Origin: Chenopodium formosanum
Lineage: Eukaryota; Streptophyta; Magnoliopsida; Caryophyllales; Amaranthaceae
Length of the DNA stretch: 64,000 nucleotides
Reading direction: 5' to 3'
Assembly (NCBI GenBank): GCA_024500155.1
Contig: CM044869.1
Span: 31,866,501-31,930,500 of the forward strand
Shown: positions 44,068 through 56,800 of the stretch, piece by piece
How positions within the stretch are numbered: the first letter of the stretch is position 1
Layout of the letters: every line of letters starts with the position of its first letter
Notes under the pieces: generated by a model
Database searches by the model: none
What the model was told of the DNA's origin: nothing
What the model saw: only the letters and a program-made list of their open reading frames with translations
Made by a program: the position numbers and the translations under genes

Positions 44068-45101
44068 AAAATGTGGGCCTCATATGAATGGACGAATGCT
44101 TGCTCGGAAGATTCTTTGAGCAGGGTATTACTGGACTACCTTGGAAAGTGATTGCATCCATTTTGTATAAACATGCAAAAAATGTCAGCTATTTGCAAAC
44201 CTTAATCATATGCCACCAATTAGCCTGAATAATTTTACTTCGCCATGGCCCTTTTCTAGCTGGGGCATAGATATCATTGGGCAAATACATCCGAAAGCTT
44301 CGAACGAGCATCAATATATATTGGTTGCTATTGATTATTTTTCAAAATGGGTCATCATATTCAAAACTAGGGGCAAAACAAGTTTTAAAATTTGTAATCA
44401 ATAACAATATATGTCGGTATGGGGTACCTTTTGAAATTATCTCCGACAATGGTTCACAATTTGAAGGCCATCTTAAAGAAACCCTTGAGAAGTACAAAAT
44501 CAGGCATCACTAATCTTCGCCATATCGTCCTCAAACCAATGGAGCTGTTAAAGCAGCTAACAAAACCATCAAGACGATAATCGCCAAAATGACGGATAGG
44601 GCTAAAGAATGGCCTGATAAACTTCCCTATGCACTGTGGGGATATAGGATTTCCATTCGAACACCAACTGGGACTACTCCATACTCTTTAGTATATGGAA
44701 TGGATCCTCTTCTTCCAATTGAAACAGAGATTCAATCGCTTCGCGTAGTGAATGAAAGCAAGATATCTGAAGAACAATGGTTTAAAGAACGATACGATGA
44801 GCTTTCTTTAGCAAGTGAACGAAGGTCACAGGCCCTTCACAATATTCAAATTTATCAAAGACGCATTGCTCGGGCTTTTAATAAAAAGGTCAGGGAAAGG
44901 AATATACAAGAAGGAGATTTGGTACTTAAGGAAAATTGAGCACCGATTCATGATCCACGTGGAAAGTTCAAGCCAAATTGGTCTTGTCCTTTCCTGGTCA
45001 AACATCTTACACCAGCAGGAGTAGTAAAATTGATGGATCTTGATGGAAATGAGTTTGTTCATTTCACCAACCTTGATCAGTTGAAAAAGTATTATGCTTG
45101 A
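44068..45101 (+). pseudogene. Gypsy integrase, multiply mutated
   Basis: The N-terminal zinc-finger region reads HMNGRMLARKIL-stop-AGYYWTTLESD, then CKKCQLFANLNHMPP. The core shows WGIDIIGQIH (first Asp), a frameshift near 44365, EIISDNGSQFEG (second Asp), a stop at 44511-44513, then YRPQTNGAVKAANKTIK, where the catalytic Glu is Lys. The C-terminus YGMDPLLPIETEIQSLRV, stop 44937-44939, DPRGKFKPNWSCPFL and NLDQLKKYYA ends at 45099-45101. It cannot be active. Confidence 0.85.
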
Positions 45102-45536
45102 TTGGTACAGTGTTCTATTTGTGAGATTCGCAAAAAAAAAAAAAAAATGTGAATCTCCTACTAGCTTTAGATAGGTATATGTGTATCATGTTAAAGTTTA
45201 GATTTCTAACATGTTTGCATTGCATGCTTAAGGGTCATATAGAAATATTCATTATTATTAAAAGATCATGATCAAGTCAATACTTAACAAAATATGATTA
45301 CAACAAACAAACAGTTTTTTTTTATTCAAATATAACACAAACTCTCTCGCTTTTTGCCGTGGTTACAGTTTTTTTTTTAAAAAAAAAAAACCACAAAAAC
45401 AACAACCACATACACCATTCCCGAAAAACCAATGCCTTCGGATATGATTTCTTCTTTTGGAATTGAAAATGCACAAACAAGGGAAACACAAGTACAAGTA
45501 TTGAAATACAATAAGGAAATTCTTCTAAGGATTTAT
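45102..45536. other. Gypsy non-coding stretch after integrase
   Basis: Contains poly(A)/poly(T) runs (45130-45147; 45370-45390). No feature recognised. Confidence 0.5.
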
Positions 45537-46205
45537 TTAAGCATCACCCTCAAGGTCTTCCAACAACCATGTTGCGTAGGACACGGTTGGAACATTATCC
45601 TCAAGAACTGAAAATGCTGGGAGCATTCGTGCAAATTGCCATACACGAGATGATGCCCTAAGAGCTTCCACATTCCCAATTTCATAGGTGGTATAAGGTA
45701 CCACTGGTAGCTCATGGAGCTCTAGGAGTCGTTGGAGTTGGCCCACTTGTCTCAAGCATCTCCAAGGAAGATTGAAGGTGACGCGACACAAACCTGGAAG
45801 TTGGACACCTCTGCGCCTGCTAGTGCTAATTGTTATGGAATCTATGTTGAGAAATGAAATGATACATTCCACATCGGCTGCGGCGAAAAGGTCTGTCGAT
45901 GCACCATGGTTGCAACATTAACGGAATATAGGAAAAAAACCACTCTCCCGAATATGTCAGGTTTTGTAAGGAATTCGAATAAGTGGTCTAGATAGCTTGA
46001 ATTTCTCACATAACCAGAGTTGAAGCACGATTGGACATCCTTTGACAAAACCCCCTGGATTTTGTTTCAGATGGTCAAGCCCCATCATAAGTTCCCCTAG
46101 GATAAGAGGCCTTAAACGGTTCCCTGACTCAGTCTGTGATAACAAAGAAAGGCAGCGAACATGACAGGAAAATAATGATTCCTTGAGTAAAACAAGGCCG
46201 GGCAA
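45537..46205 (-). pseudogene. Antisense ORF relic downstream of integrase
   Basis: Minus-strand stretches 46205-45957, 46048-45842 and 45872-45537 overlap in different frames and probably were one frame: CSLLS-type text then GVQLPGLCRVTFNLPWRCLR and YATWLLEDLEGDA at the end. Position between integrase and 3' LTR is where antisense ORFs are known in some Tat-lineage elements. No domain recognised. Confidence 0.5.
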
Positions 46206-47978
46206 TACAAGGATGCAAGCTCTTTCTTGGCACTTTTAGAAATTTTCATTGTTGGCAAATTTCCAATGAGGTAAAGAGAAAGTTTCAAGGAAATTCTCTA
46301 ACATTAAAATGTTGAGCAGGCGATAATTGCTTTCCATATTTAATGGTATACCTAGCAAATCCCTCATGACCGCATCAATTGCTTTCCATATTTAATGGTA
46401 TACCTAGCAAATCCCAAATTTTGATCTTACTTTTGTAATTATCACTATTAATTATCTTTTATTATTATAGTTATCGTTTTTTGCAAATAATTATTATTAT
46501 TTATGTACATGAAATACACCCTTATCATCCTCATGTCTTCCTCAAAGGTGAAGACAGGCTGATCTTCCTGGTTTTCTCGAAACATGGTGGCCGAGTTTTA
46601 ATGGTGTTTTTTTTTTGTTTGTATTTTCGGGTAAGGAGGAAGATGGAAGAAGATAAGAATTAAGTGGTGAGTGGAGATTTTGGATAAGGGTAATTTCTTT
46701 TTATAGTAAAAAGTAAGTATTTTAGACCGTATTTTTATACGTATATGTATAATAATCGTGTAGTATAAAGTACAATATTTTTTGTCTCGCCAGGGGAATA
46801 TGTCATTTTCTTTATAAACAAGCATTGTTTACTCATTTAGAGTATAATAAGTATATCGTATGTTCACTTAGACTGTTAGAGTAAGTTTTATTCTTTTTAT
46901 TTTATCTAATGATTTTTACGATTTGTGCACTACTCTATTATATGACCGGTTTACCTAAGCTGTAAAGTCCACTACACTAAAGACTCATGCCCAGCCAATA
47001 TAGGAAATGATAAACATCCCCACACCTAAATGGGTACTATATGTTGTAGTGCTAAAGGGACCTCCTTTTATGTATACTTGTTATAATGTCCTTGTCTTTT
47101 TGTTCCGTAGTTAATACTTGATCTGATAAATATAAGTTCGGACCAAACCCATCGATATTTATCTAAGGATAATTGAGTATTGTATGGATGAGAATAAAAG
47201 AGGGATACGTATGGATGGAAATGTATAATTGTACATATAGATGAATAGTGTTTGTTCCTAAAAAATAGGATTGTGCTTCGTATCATTTCAATGATATTTT
47301 GATTTTCTGAGAATTCTTATCACTTATGAGTTCTGACATTCATTTCACCAAAAAAAAATGAGTTATGACATTCACGTTTGGTTTTTTTTTTGTTTTTTTT
47401 TTTTGTTTTTTTTGTTCTTTATCTTATTTTTTTTAATGGTTTGTTTACTCAGTCTAGTTTGTGCAATCTTTCATCAGTTTTGATAAGCAATTGTCAATAG
47501 TGAAATAAGTCACCTTTTTTTTATCCCCCGCGGTTAATATTGTATCCAATAAATTTCAAATTGTACCAATTGCATCAATATTTATCTGACGCTAATTGGG
47601 ACAGCTGGATTTCAGACGTATCATGTATTGCATTTCACTATTCAAAGCACTATTTGACACTATTCAAACACTATTTGACACTATTTCAAATAGTAATTTC
47701 CGTTACGTTAATTTACATTGCCGACGTGAATTTGGTCTTCTGTTTTATTTGTTTTCCTGTTGTTTTGATCTAGTTTTGTATCTTTTATCTTTTTTTTTAC
47801 GACTATGATAAATATAAATTTGTGTTTTAGTAGAGTAAAGCAAGATAAGGGTTCACCTTTTTTTTTTAAGGTCATTCGGTCAAGGGAATATAGTTTACTC
47901 TTGACTACCTGAAATTTATGTCGTATGACTTAATATTGTATAATTTTACATGGTGTATTTTCACTTTGACTATGTCAA
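46206..47978. other. Gypsy 3' non-coding region
   Basis: No genes. About 40 bp (CAATTGCTTTCCATATTTAA plus TGGTATACCTAGCAAATCCC) occurs twice, at about 46325 and 46375. A T/G-rich homopolymer region lies at 47379-47420. 'CACTATTTGACACTATT'-type repeats lie at 47637-47695. Confidence 0.55.
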
Positions 47979-47983
47979 TCTTA

Positions 47984-50900
47984 TGATTTTATATGATTTA
48001 CCTTACTTTATACTTTTAGTAAGGGTTATTATTTGTAATGCTCGTACTTTTAAGGTTTTGCCGTATGTTTAGATGTTCTTGGGTAAATTTATATGTACTG
48101 TCTAATAAGGGCAAGGGTTATTGTTTTTACTTTTTTTATATAAGCTCTGAAATATTTTGTCCAATCCTATTAGTATTGTAACCTAATGTCTTTGTGTAAC
48201 TTTCAGAACTGACATCTCAGAGCTGATATTTATTTTATAAGTGTTGTTTTAATACCTTGGTAAGTATAATAGTCACTAAATAAATTTAGGCACTCTGCTA
48301 TCGTATACCATGTGAGTATTACTGAGTTGTGACATAACTTGATCATATATTTTCCTTTTTTGTAATACCATGGCATTTTAGAACCTTTTTATGTTAATAT
48401 TAGACTTGATTTTATTACGGTTTTCTTTATTTTATCAGTTTAAGTGTTACAAAATAGATTAAGTAAGTTTGTTACATATAAAACGAAATAATTTAATATC
48501 AAGATTCACATTATTACCAAAATCTTGATATTTACTAAAATAATCCTTGAATTTTAATTTATTTACTTTTCTTTTTTATTTACAAATTAACCCCTTTATT
48601 TTCCTATAAATACCCCCTAATTCTCAAGTTTTAGACACCAAAAAATTCCTACAAATTCTCTCTCTAAAAATTCTCTCTATATTTTTTTCTCCTCTAATAT
48701 TTGCTTTAGTTAAAATCTCTCTAATTTAGCTTTATTCTTAAATTATTAGCTTATTAAAAGCATCTTATAATTAAGTTGACATTGTTATTTTTATTTAAGT
48801 CTTGTTATCATCTTTAATTCCTACCAAAAAAACACAAAAATATTTCAAGTTCAAGCATTATTTTTCTTTATTATCCTTGTTAAAAAATATTTGTTTAATT
48901 GCTTAAGTATTCCTAGTCTATATTAAAAATAAAAAAAAGGGTTTGTTTCTAAAGATTTAGCTTTATTTTTCAAGTTTATTTTCTCTAATCAAAAATAAAA
49001 AAAAAAAGTTCTTTAGCTTTAGTTTTGCATTAATTTCCTTTAATATCTCAAAACTCAAAAAAAAATCACTTAGTCTCTTTTATTTCACTTTAATTAAAGA
49101 GTGATCATCTTTTCATCCTTGATAAGTAAGAAGGGTTATCCAAATAATTGCTACATCTAGTTCAAGGTATTATCTTTATTCCTTTCTTAATTTCCTTAAT
49201 TATTATTATTATGCTAACTAGTGTGTTTGTTTTCATGTGATGTTACCAATAGGGGTAATGACGATATTAGGTGCTAAATTAGCCCTAAATCTTTCATTAC
49301 TCCACATTAGAAAACCAAGCCTATTGGTGAGTTGATAGGTTACAAAGAGGGGGGTTAATTGCATTTTGCATTGCATCTTTTTTTTGATGCATTTTAAATA
49401 TGAAAGATTAATACATTCATGTGACAGCCTAATGTATATTTTAAAGAATGATTTATTTCTTAAAGTGAGCTTAAAGACCTAAGGAATTAAGAGTTTAAGC
49501 AAAGGTTGTTCAAGAGTAAAGAATTACTTACCATGACCCGAAGATGGCCAGTGAAACAACCCTTACGACAAGAGACAGTTCCATTTCTTTAGCTCAAGTG
49601 ATAGAAATTTTCAAGATCTTTCCAACCATATCTCACAATAATTTTTTCGATTTTTCTATAATTTTTAATGATTTTTTTAGTTCAAGATATCAAAGAGATG
49701 AAATGTGCACGTTTTTCTCTTAATTGCTTTTTAAAATTGTATTAATTTATTTTAAGGAACTAATGGTGGTATGAAACCTATATTACACTATATTATATAT
49801 ATATACTTCTTAACTTATGGAGTTTTAATTAAAATGTCTTTAATCTTATTTTAAAAATGACTTTAGAAATAAAAGTTTTAACAAGCTTTAATTCTAAGTA
49901 TTATTTTAAGAAACTTTAATCTTATTTTAAAGAAGACTTCAGAAATAAGAGCCTTTAATTCTAAATGTTGTTGTTTTAAAAATCTTTAATCCTATTAAAT
50001 GATGTCTTAAGGACTTTAATTTTATTTCAAGATGACTTCAAAAATAAAAGTTTTAACAAACATTGTTTTCTTTTATAATTTTGTGAACCTTTTTATTTCA
50101 AACCCTTTTGTGACACAAGAATGAATCATAACTTTGCTTGTTTATTCCTAATAATTAATGATAGTTAATATAAGGTTATGGCCTCATTTCCAAACATGAG
50201 GTTAAGATTAATTATTTAGTTGTATAAGGTTGTAACAATTATCCATCTCCATAAAAATAAGCTTATATCCCATTATAATTACCCGATGGATTAATTGACA
50301 ATCGAATATAATTAAATAGTTTATTGTTCCCTTTTATTTGGAAGTAAGGCCTTGAGAGGTGTCATGTTTTATTTGGTCAATTCCATTAAGTCTAAACACA
50401 TAACCCTTAAAACCTTACAAAAATTACCTTCGAGTGAATTTGAAACCCAAAGTGAGATTATATAGTGAACCCTTACAGTTTCACTCCAGAAAATACCTTG
50501 ATCCACTAAAAGTCCTCAATTGGGACGCATTTGTTGAATTGTCTTATTCAAAAGACATTTTTGGTAATCACTAATCGGGGTGATTTTCCTCAACCAAGGT
50601 GGTTCATTTTACTTTTATGAGTGAATCCGTCAAAGATCACTAAAATTCCACTTACAAAAATGACGTTTATGTCAACAACTTTAAGTCAAAAACCCAATGG
50701 AATTGGTTATTTAAAACATGGCATCTGTCCGAACTACGAAGGTTTTGATCCGTGAGTGAATTCAAAATCTCACTATGATCGGTACGTAGTGCAACTTTGG
50801 TGCTCAAACCTACCTTATATTAAATTTTTTTATGTGGTTTACATGCCTTAAAACTTGATTTTTAACAACGCAATAGTAAGAGCCCGTTCCTTAGAACGGA

Positions 50901-51140
50901 AGGGAAGACGAGTTCCAGACGTTCGATTCTCTTAACCTAAACCCCAAACCCTGTGCCTTATTTCTTTTTATGGAGTTAGCAGTTGATATTTTTTTTATTT
51001 AAATTGACTGTTTTAAAATCCGTCCTTATTCGGATAAAAATAAGGTGGCGACTCTAAGTCTTTAATTATAAGTCTTATCAGACACTTAAGTGGAACCTTT
51101 TATAGATTAATCTTTGTCCACCAAAAACCAGGTACCACAA
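47984..51140 (+). repeat. Gypsy 3' LTR-like direct repeat
   Basis: It matches the 5' copy to 50663 and continues with the Tat-type LTR end region: GAACTACGAAGGTTTTGATC, GGTACGTAG, CCGTTCCTTAGAACGGAAGG (an inverted repeat) and AATAAGGTGGCGACTCTAAG. The GGTGGCGACTC phrase is common inside Tat LTR ends and should not be taken as the primer site by itself. The end at about 51140 is estimated. Confidence 0.7.
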
Positions 51141-52899
51141 GTAGTATTAATGATATGATATGATGTGGTTTTAGATTAAATTAGCTTTGTATTGTACATG
51201 ATTCTACTTCATAATTTGATTATTTAGGATTACAAAGAGAAAGAAATACGAGTGTTGCATTCTTTCTAAACCTAAATCAAAAAAAAATTTTGATACCTTG
51301 AAATGTGGTTTATAAACCCCATACTTTGTAGGGATGAGGTATGTTTTTTAGATATTGGATCCCTATACCACTTTGTGAAAGAAATTGTTTGATTGACAAC
51401 ACAAAATGGGGGAATTGGAAATTTGAGGGAATTGATAAATTGGGTAGTTGTTTGATTGACACAAAAAAGCAAAAATGGAGAAAGTGAGAATTTCAACTTC
51501 ATGATATGCGAATTTTAATTTCCCACAAAACATGGGAAGTAAATCTCCAAGGCCCCCCCTGGTAAACCAAAATTCATGGAAATTTCAACTTCCCATATTG
51601 CCAATTGTAGGCGTCACATGAAGTATGCCTATATAGAGTATGTTATGAATATGCTTGGAAATTATAGAAAGTCGAATTTGACATATAGGGATAAAAAAGT
51701 TGGGATCCGCCAACAACTTTTTAAGGAACTTGTAAACCATGCATGTATCATTTAAGGCAACCACGAAAAGGGACAAACTGAAAGGAAACAACGATATGAT
51801 TCATGAAAGTTACACTCCATTCATAATCCATGAGATTACAAACTCCATAGTGGTCCTGACCATGACTGGATATTTGGAGATGATGGTAAGAAATTGAGTC
51901 ATAAAGTCAATTCCATCCGTATTGGCCTCTACTTGATTCTTATAGCTACATGTATTGATTGCAACCCAAAAGACATACAAACAATATTTAATTCCCTCCA
52001 AACTAATTAATGTTGGTTTTATACTTAATGCACACATAAATCTAATTATTGTGATTACTTTCATTAAACAAGTTTAATAGAAACCTAAGTTGATTACAAG
52101 TCTTGATTAAAACATGCAATATAAGTGGTCAAAACAAATAGAATAAATCAAATAAGCATGCATAGAAATATTGGAAACAACTTGATAATAACAAAAGAAA
52201 CAAATTAAAAACATCCTAGACATGATACTAGACAATTATTATTAATTCATACGATCCTAGGCATGATACAAACATGATTAATATAACACCTACACATGAT
52301 CCTAACAATTGAAAATCAATTCCTTAACATGATACTAGTAATCAAAGCAATAATGATAATTAGACTAAATAAAACCAAGTGAACTAAATACTCACTTCGA
52401 ATGTGCAACTTTGAAAACTACATCATGAATAAATCGTTAGTAACTTTAATAAAAAAAATATAAATCAAAATAAATTAATTGGAACATTTGAGGTTTAAAC
52501 CCTAGGAATATTTGCCTTTCACGCCTTGGATATTTCGAGTATTATATGAACGCGTAGGAACACTTGCAAAAGGAATTATGAAGATTAGTATGTGAAAAAT
52601 TAAGAAAAAAGAGATAGTTGGAATATGAGAGTCGAAAACAGTGTTCAACTCTACCCGTAACTTTAGACAAAACATGAAATATATAGGGTCGATCAGTCGG
52701 AAAATAGGATAGAATCTGCTAAACATGCGCAGCTTCAAAAATAATTGCACTGTACTACGCAAGGAAAGCACTGTGACACAATGCTAGCTGGCGTGACATA
52801 GTGCGCATGGTGTGCCACAGTACCATACCCTAATTTTAGTAGAGAATATTTAATTTATATTTTACGCGTAATATGATGATTGTTATTTGTTTAAGTAGC
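51141..52899. other. No gene recognised
   Basis: AT-rich DNA with short unsupported ORFs on the minus strand (51272-52771). A direct repeat containing TTGTTTGATTGACA occurs at about 51387 and 51449. Confidence 0.45.
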
Positions 52900-53820
52900 T
52901 ATTTCACTTATTTTAGGAGTTCTAGAAGTTCGAATTAGGCTAGGATTTGTTTCGGGGTTTTCTATGTCCTTCGGGAGAGTTACAACACCAAGACTGGAAT
53001 CAGCTACCTATACCTGCAAAATAACAAAGACTCCGGGTGGTTGGAGCTCCACCTCCGACGATCAAGTTAGAGCGTGTACGGAGAGTGTTAAAAGGTGCGA
53101 AAAAGGTAAAAGTGAGATCTTCAAGGATTCCGAGATCAGGTGTTTTCTCTGATGTGTGAGAATTCAGGTGTTTATAATAAATGAACGTGCCCCAAAAATG
53201 GGGAAAATCTCCCTATTTACAGGGTCATTGGAAAATGTGCCCTTCATTAGGTCATTTTGACCTAATGGGCTGCGCTGTTTTGCAGCGTTCTTGGGAATTG
53301 GGCCCTAAAGACAGCAATTTCCTTTGCCATCTGAGAAAGCCACGTGTCAGCTGATGAGTGGTCCATGATGGACTTGTCCAGGGATGACACGTGTCCCTTT
53401 CTCATTGGGCCACGTAGAAAGGGTGTTTTTACCCAAAAGATTTGCCCCTTTTAGGGGTGACGTGGCAGGCCACGTGGCGCCTTGACATGTGTCATTCGGA
53501 GGTTGGTGGACGGTTATTACGTTTCACCTTCTAAGGAAATTACGAGGATACCCCCCCCCCCCCCCGTTTTACCCCTCTATAAATAGGTTTTACCCCCCCC
53601 CCCCATCCTCTCTCATTTTTGTCCATTTCTAGGTCTAGAGAGAGAAAGAGAGAGAGACTCTGATCACCACCTGTAGGAGCTTTTGTGAATTTTTCCGTCT
53701 ACCTTTACGTTGACACAGCCGGTCACCGCTTGAGACGTGTTTCAACAAATTTTCTGAAAGTAACCGTCTCTCCTCTTCTCTGTTCTTTCAAAAAAAAAAT
53801 TCCATTGTACATATAGTTTT
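52900..53820 (+). promoter_or_regulatory. LTR-like promoter segment with ACGT/G-box cluster and TATA box
   Basis: Between about 53338 and 53485 there are several ACGT-core motifs: GCCACGTGTCAG, ACACGTGTCC, GCCACGTAG, TGACGTGGC and GCCACGTGGCG. About 100 bp later a TATA box CTATAAATAGG (53577-53587) follows, flanked by two C runs (53551-53565, 53594-53604). A leader then runs to the ATG at 53828. The layout is that of a retroelement LTR/leader. The second LTR was not found. Confidence 0.5.
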
Positions 53821-53827
53821 TCAATAA

Positions 53828-56800
53828 ATGGATTCAACATCAACACACATGGCACATCCTAGGATAGTAGTTAGCCGGTCTCCTAGTACGACTAAGTCTA
53901 GGACTGGGGGTGTCGTCTCTGGATGGATGGACCTGCTTTGCTCATTCCCAAATCCCACCGTCTCTGTGTCTGTGCAGGACACAATGGCGTGGGTAAAATA
54001 GACGACTACAAAGCCAAGAAGGAGAAGGCACACTTTGGAAGTGCCGGCTAACGAGATTACCCTAGACGGGGAGTATGAGATGTCAGATGAGCAAATAGGT
54101 TCTCATCCGAGTGCCCCCACCACTCCTAGTGATGGGATCTTAGAGGATTCAGACAGTGAAGGGTCCGTCTCTGCCCCTACTTAAGATGAATCGGATTCGG
54201 AGGCTGGTGAAGAAGCCGCCCAACGGTCAAGATTTGAATCTTCAGGCTCCGGACAGGTGGATGCCGACTATGAGGCCCAGCAGATGGTCAAGGGGCCATC
54301 CATCACCAACCCAACTGAAGCACACATGGCCGTCAGGGATATAATTACCTTGGAAGCCAGCTTTGAAGCCTTCAAAGACAAGTACCCCCTTGGGCCTAAT
54401 TGGGAAATAAGAGTTCCACTTGTGGAGGTGACTGTAGCGTATGTAGGAGGATGACATTTAGCACACCGACAACTACTTCGGCTGTTACAAGGCGGCATTC
54501 AAAGCTGGACTCTGTTTCCCCTTCCACGGAGGAATTAAAAGAATACTGAAGGGGTATATGAGTTAGGCGTATGGCAACTCATAACCAATTCGTGGGTGAA
54601 CATTCTATGTTATATAGCTGCCTATGAGATGTAGAACTTAGAGCCAAGTTTTGAGGCATTTGCTCATATGCACTATATGAGTCGGGCCCCAAGCAGTTCG
54701 CGAACGTGGTACACCGTGACCACCCAATTGGAATATATGATGACCTTGGACAAACCGTCCAAGTGGTCCAGCTGGAAAGAGAACTTTTACTTGGTTTCTT
54801 CTCCAACTTTATCTCACAACCTGTTCCTCTGCTGGTACAATAAAGACCCGGGTCTCCTAGGGAAGAAGTGCGCCCTCCCTCGCATTCCAGGGAAGGCCTG
54901 GGAAGAAATAATGGAGCCGGGGTTTTTCAAAACAACCACCGCTCCTTTAGATGATGGAACACAAATAATAGTGCTCAAGAATTGGGTACCCCACCCAGAG
55001 TTTTTGAAGGATAAGGTGTTTCTCTCCGCATGTGGTCTGAGTACCATGTTCGAGAGACGTATGTTGCTAATTTCAACAGACGTTGTCTTAACATTTGTTT
55101 TTTGTATACTTTTATCATGCATCTAACTAACCGGCTTCCTTTTGCAAAAGACGCTTTGAAAATGGTTAACGCTACTAAGACGCCTGCCAAGCTTGCCGCT
55201 CAACTCATAAAAGAGCAGCTGGAAAGGAGGAAGGCAGCTCTGGATGCCAAAAATGAAGGGGTAAGACCCGCCTTCCTTTGGCACTTGATTAAATTTAAGT
55301 TTAACCAACCTTTACCCGTTGTAACCCCTTAGTTTCACTTTCAGAGTGGCAGCAAAATTATCCCCTGCTCCATCTCCAAGATGCTCAAACGGCCAAGAGA
55401 GGAGCTTAGGAAAACTCTATGCAAGGTAGAGAAGAGGAATCCTACCCAGATGATCTAAACCGCCGCCAAACCAAGATCGACCTACGGTGTCTAGCTGTGT
55501 TGAAGGCTTTAAGCGAAGGCTCAGATTTGGCTGGCAAGAAACCGGACGCCTCTATGGCGTCGAAGAGTGGCAAGCCACTCAATGCTGCATCCAGTTCTAC
55601 AGCGGCTAGGGGTGGAGAGATCCCTCAGCCTGAAGCTCAAGGTATGAATGGTTGCTTTAAACTCCCACGACCGCTTAAGTATATGAAAGTCAAATCTCAT
55701 GCTACTCAATCGGGGGATTCATCTGGCAGCCGGCACAATATAGGCGCCTCCTATTCTGTTATCTCACTGTACACTTCTTCTGGTGCAAATTTCTCCCAAC
55801 AGCAGCCGGACATCCAACAGTATTCAAAGCGAATATTGAGGACCATCACCCGGTCAGAGAAGGAGAAGATTCCAGAGCTGCATACAGTCAATCTAGACAA
55901 TATCTGCTCCCTTCTAGCTGAGGTAACTTAGCTTTTTCTTAGCTTGTTGAGTTTTCTCAGTGTCTTGACTAACTCACTATTTTGTCAGCTGTGCTCTACA
56001 GGCAATGCTGAGGGTGGACGGACTTAACACTCCGTTTAGGAAGAAGTCTGAGGAGGTAAATGACGCTAATCAAAGGGCCTTGAATGCTCTAAACTCTGCT
56101 CAACATAAAAATATTATGAGTCAAATTGAAATTAAAGCTTAAGAGTTGAAATAGGAGGAGCTGGTCAAGACCCTGATGGCTGCGGTTAAGGAGACCAACA
56201 AGAAGGTTAATAACCTTAAGCTCAAACTGAAGAATGCCGGCTCTGCCCTCAAAGCGTTGGAGGTAGCTGACACCTAAAACACTAAACTTCTTGCAGACAT
56301 TTGCCGGCTCAAGGACGAAATGATTTAAATGTGCAATGAGCACAAGGATAAGCTGACCAAGGAACAGGACCGGTTGGTCTCTGAAAATGAGAGTTTGAAT
56401 TAACCGCATACCGGTTCCAAATTTGGGGAATGTTATGGTAAAACTTCGTTTGAAACGATGTGGTAGAAAGCAACGTGCGACTTAAAGGACATGATCCGTT
56501 GTGGATTCTTAGTATCCATCATTCTCTAATAAAGGATGCTCTTGACTCGACATCCTTTGTTCTCTTCCACTCGAACCTGCATTGTATTTTTTGTTGGGGT
56601 TGGAATGAAACTAGTACATGATGGAGCTCGAGGAATAAAGTATTGAGCTATTTCTCAAGGAAAAAGAGAAGGGTCTAGGGTTAGTGTCAATCAATAAGTC
56701 GGACCAACTTCGTAAGTATATCTTTGACAGAAAAATCGAAAGGATAAAAAAAAGTTTCAAATCCCAAAGGAAAATTGTTTGCGAGGGGCAAATGAAGCTG

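Larger units (their letters stand above)
32257..51140 (+). mobile_element. Decayed Tat/Ogre-like Ty3/gypsy element or composite
   Basis: Direct repeats at 32257-34659 and 47984-50663 bound 13.3 kb that holds gag, retropepsin, G-patch and integrase sequence in plus orientation and antisense ORF relics. The domain wording (GRPWLHENRAVASTLHQKLK, NLDQLKKYYA, TACGTAGGCAGC non-coding motifs) is that of the Tat lineage. No RT or RNase H is seen. Many nonsense codons are present. The right limit is an estimate. Confidence 0.75.

Noticed and set aside
51045..51056. TGGCGACTC as primer-binding site of a gypsy element
   Set aside because: This phrase also occurs inside Tat LTR ends, and no internal region follows; used only as a lineage hint.
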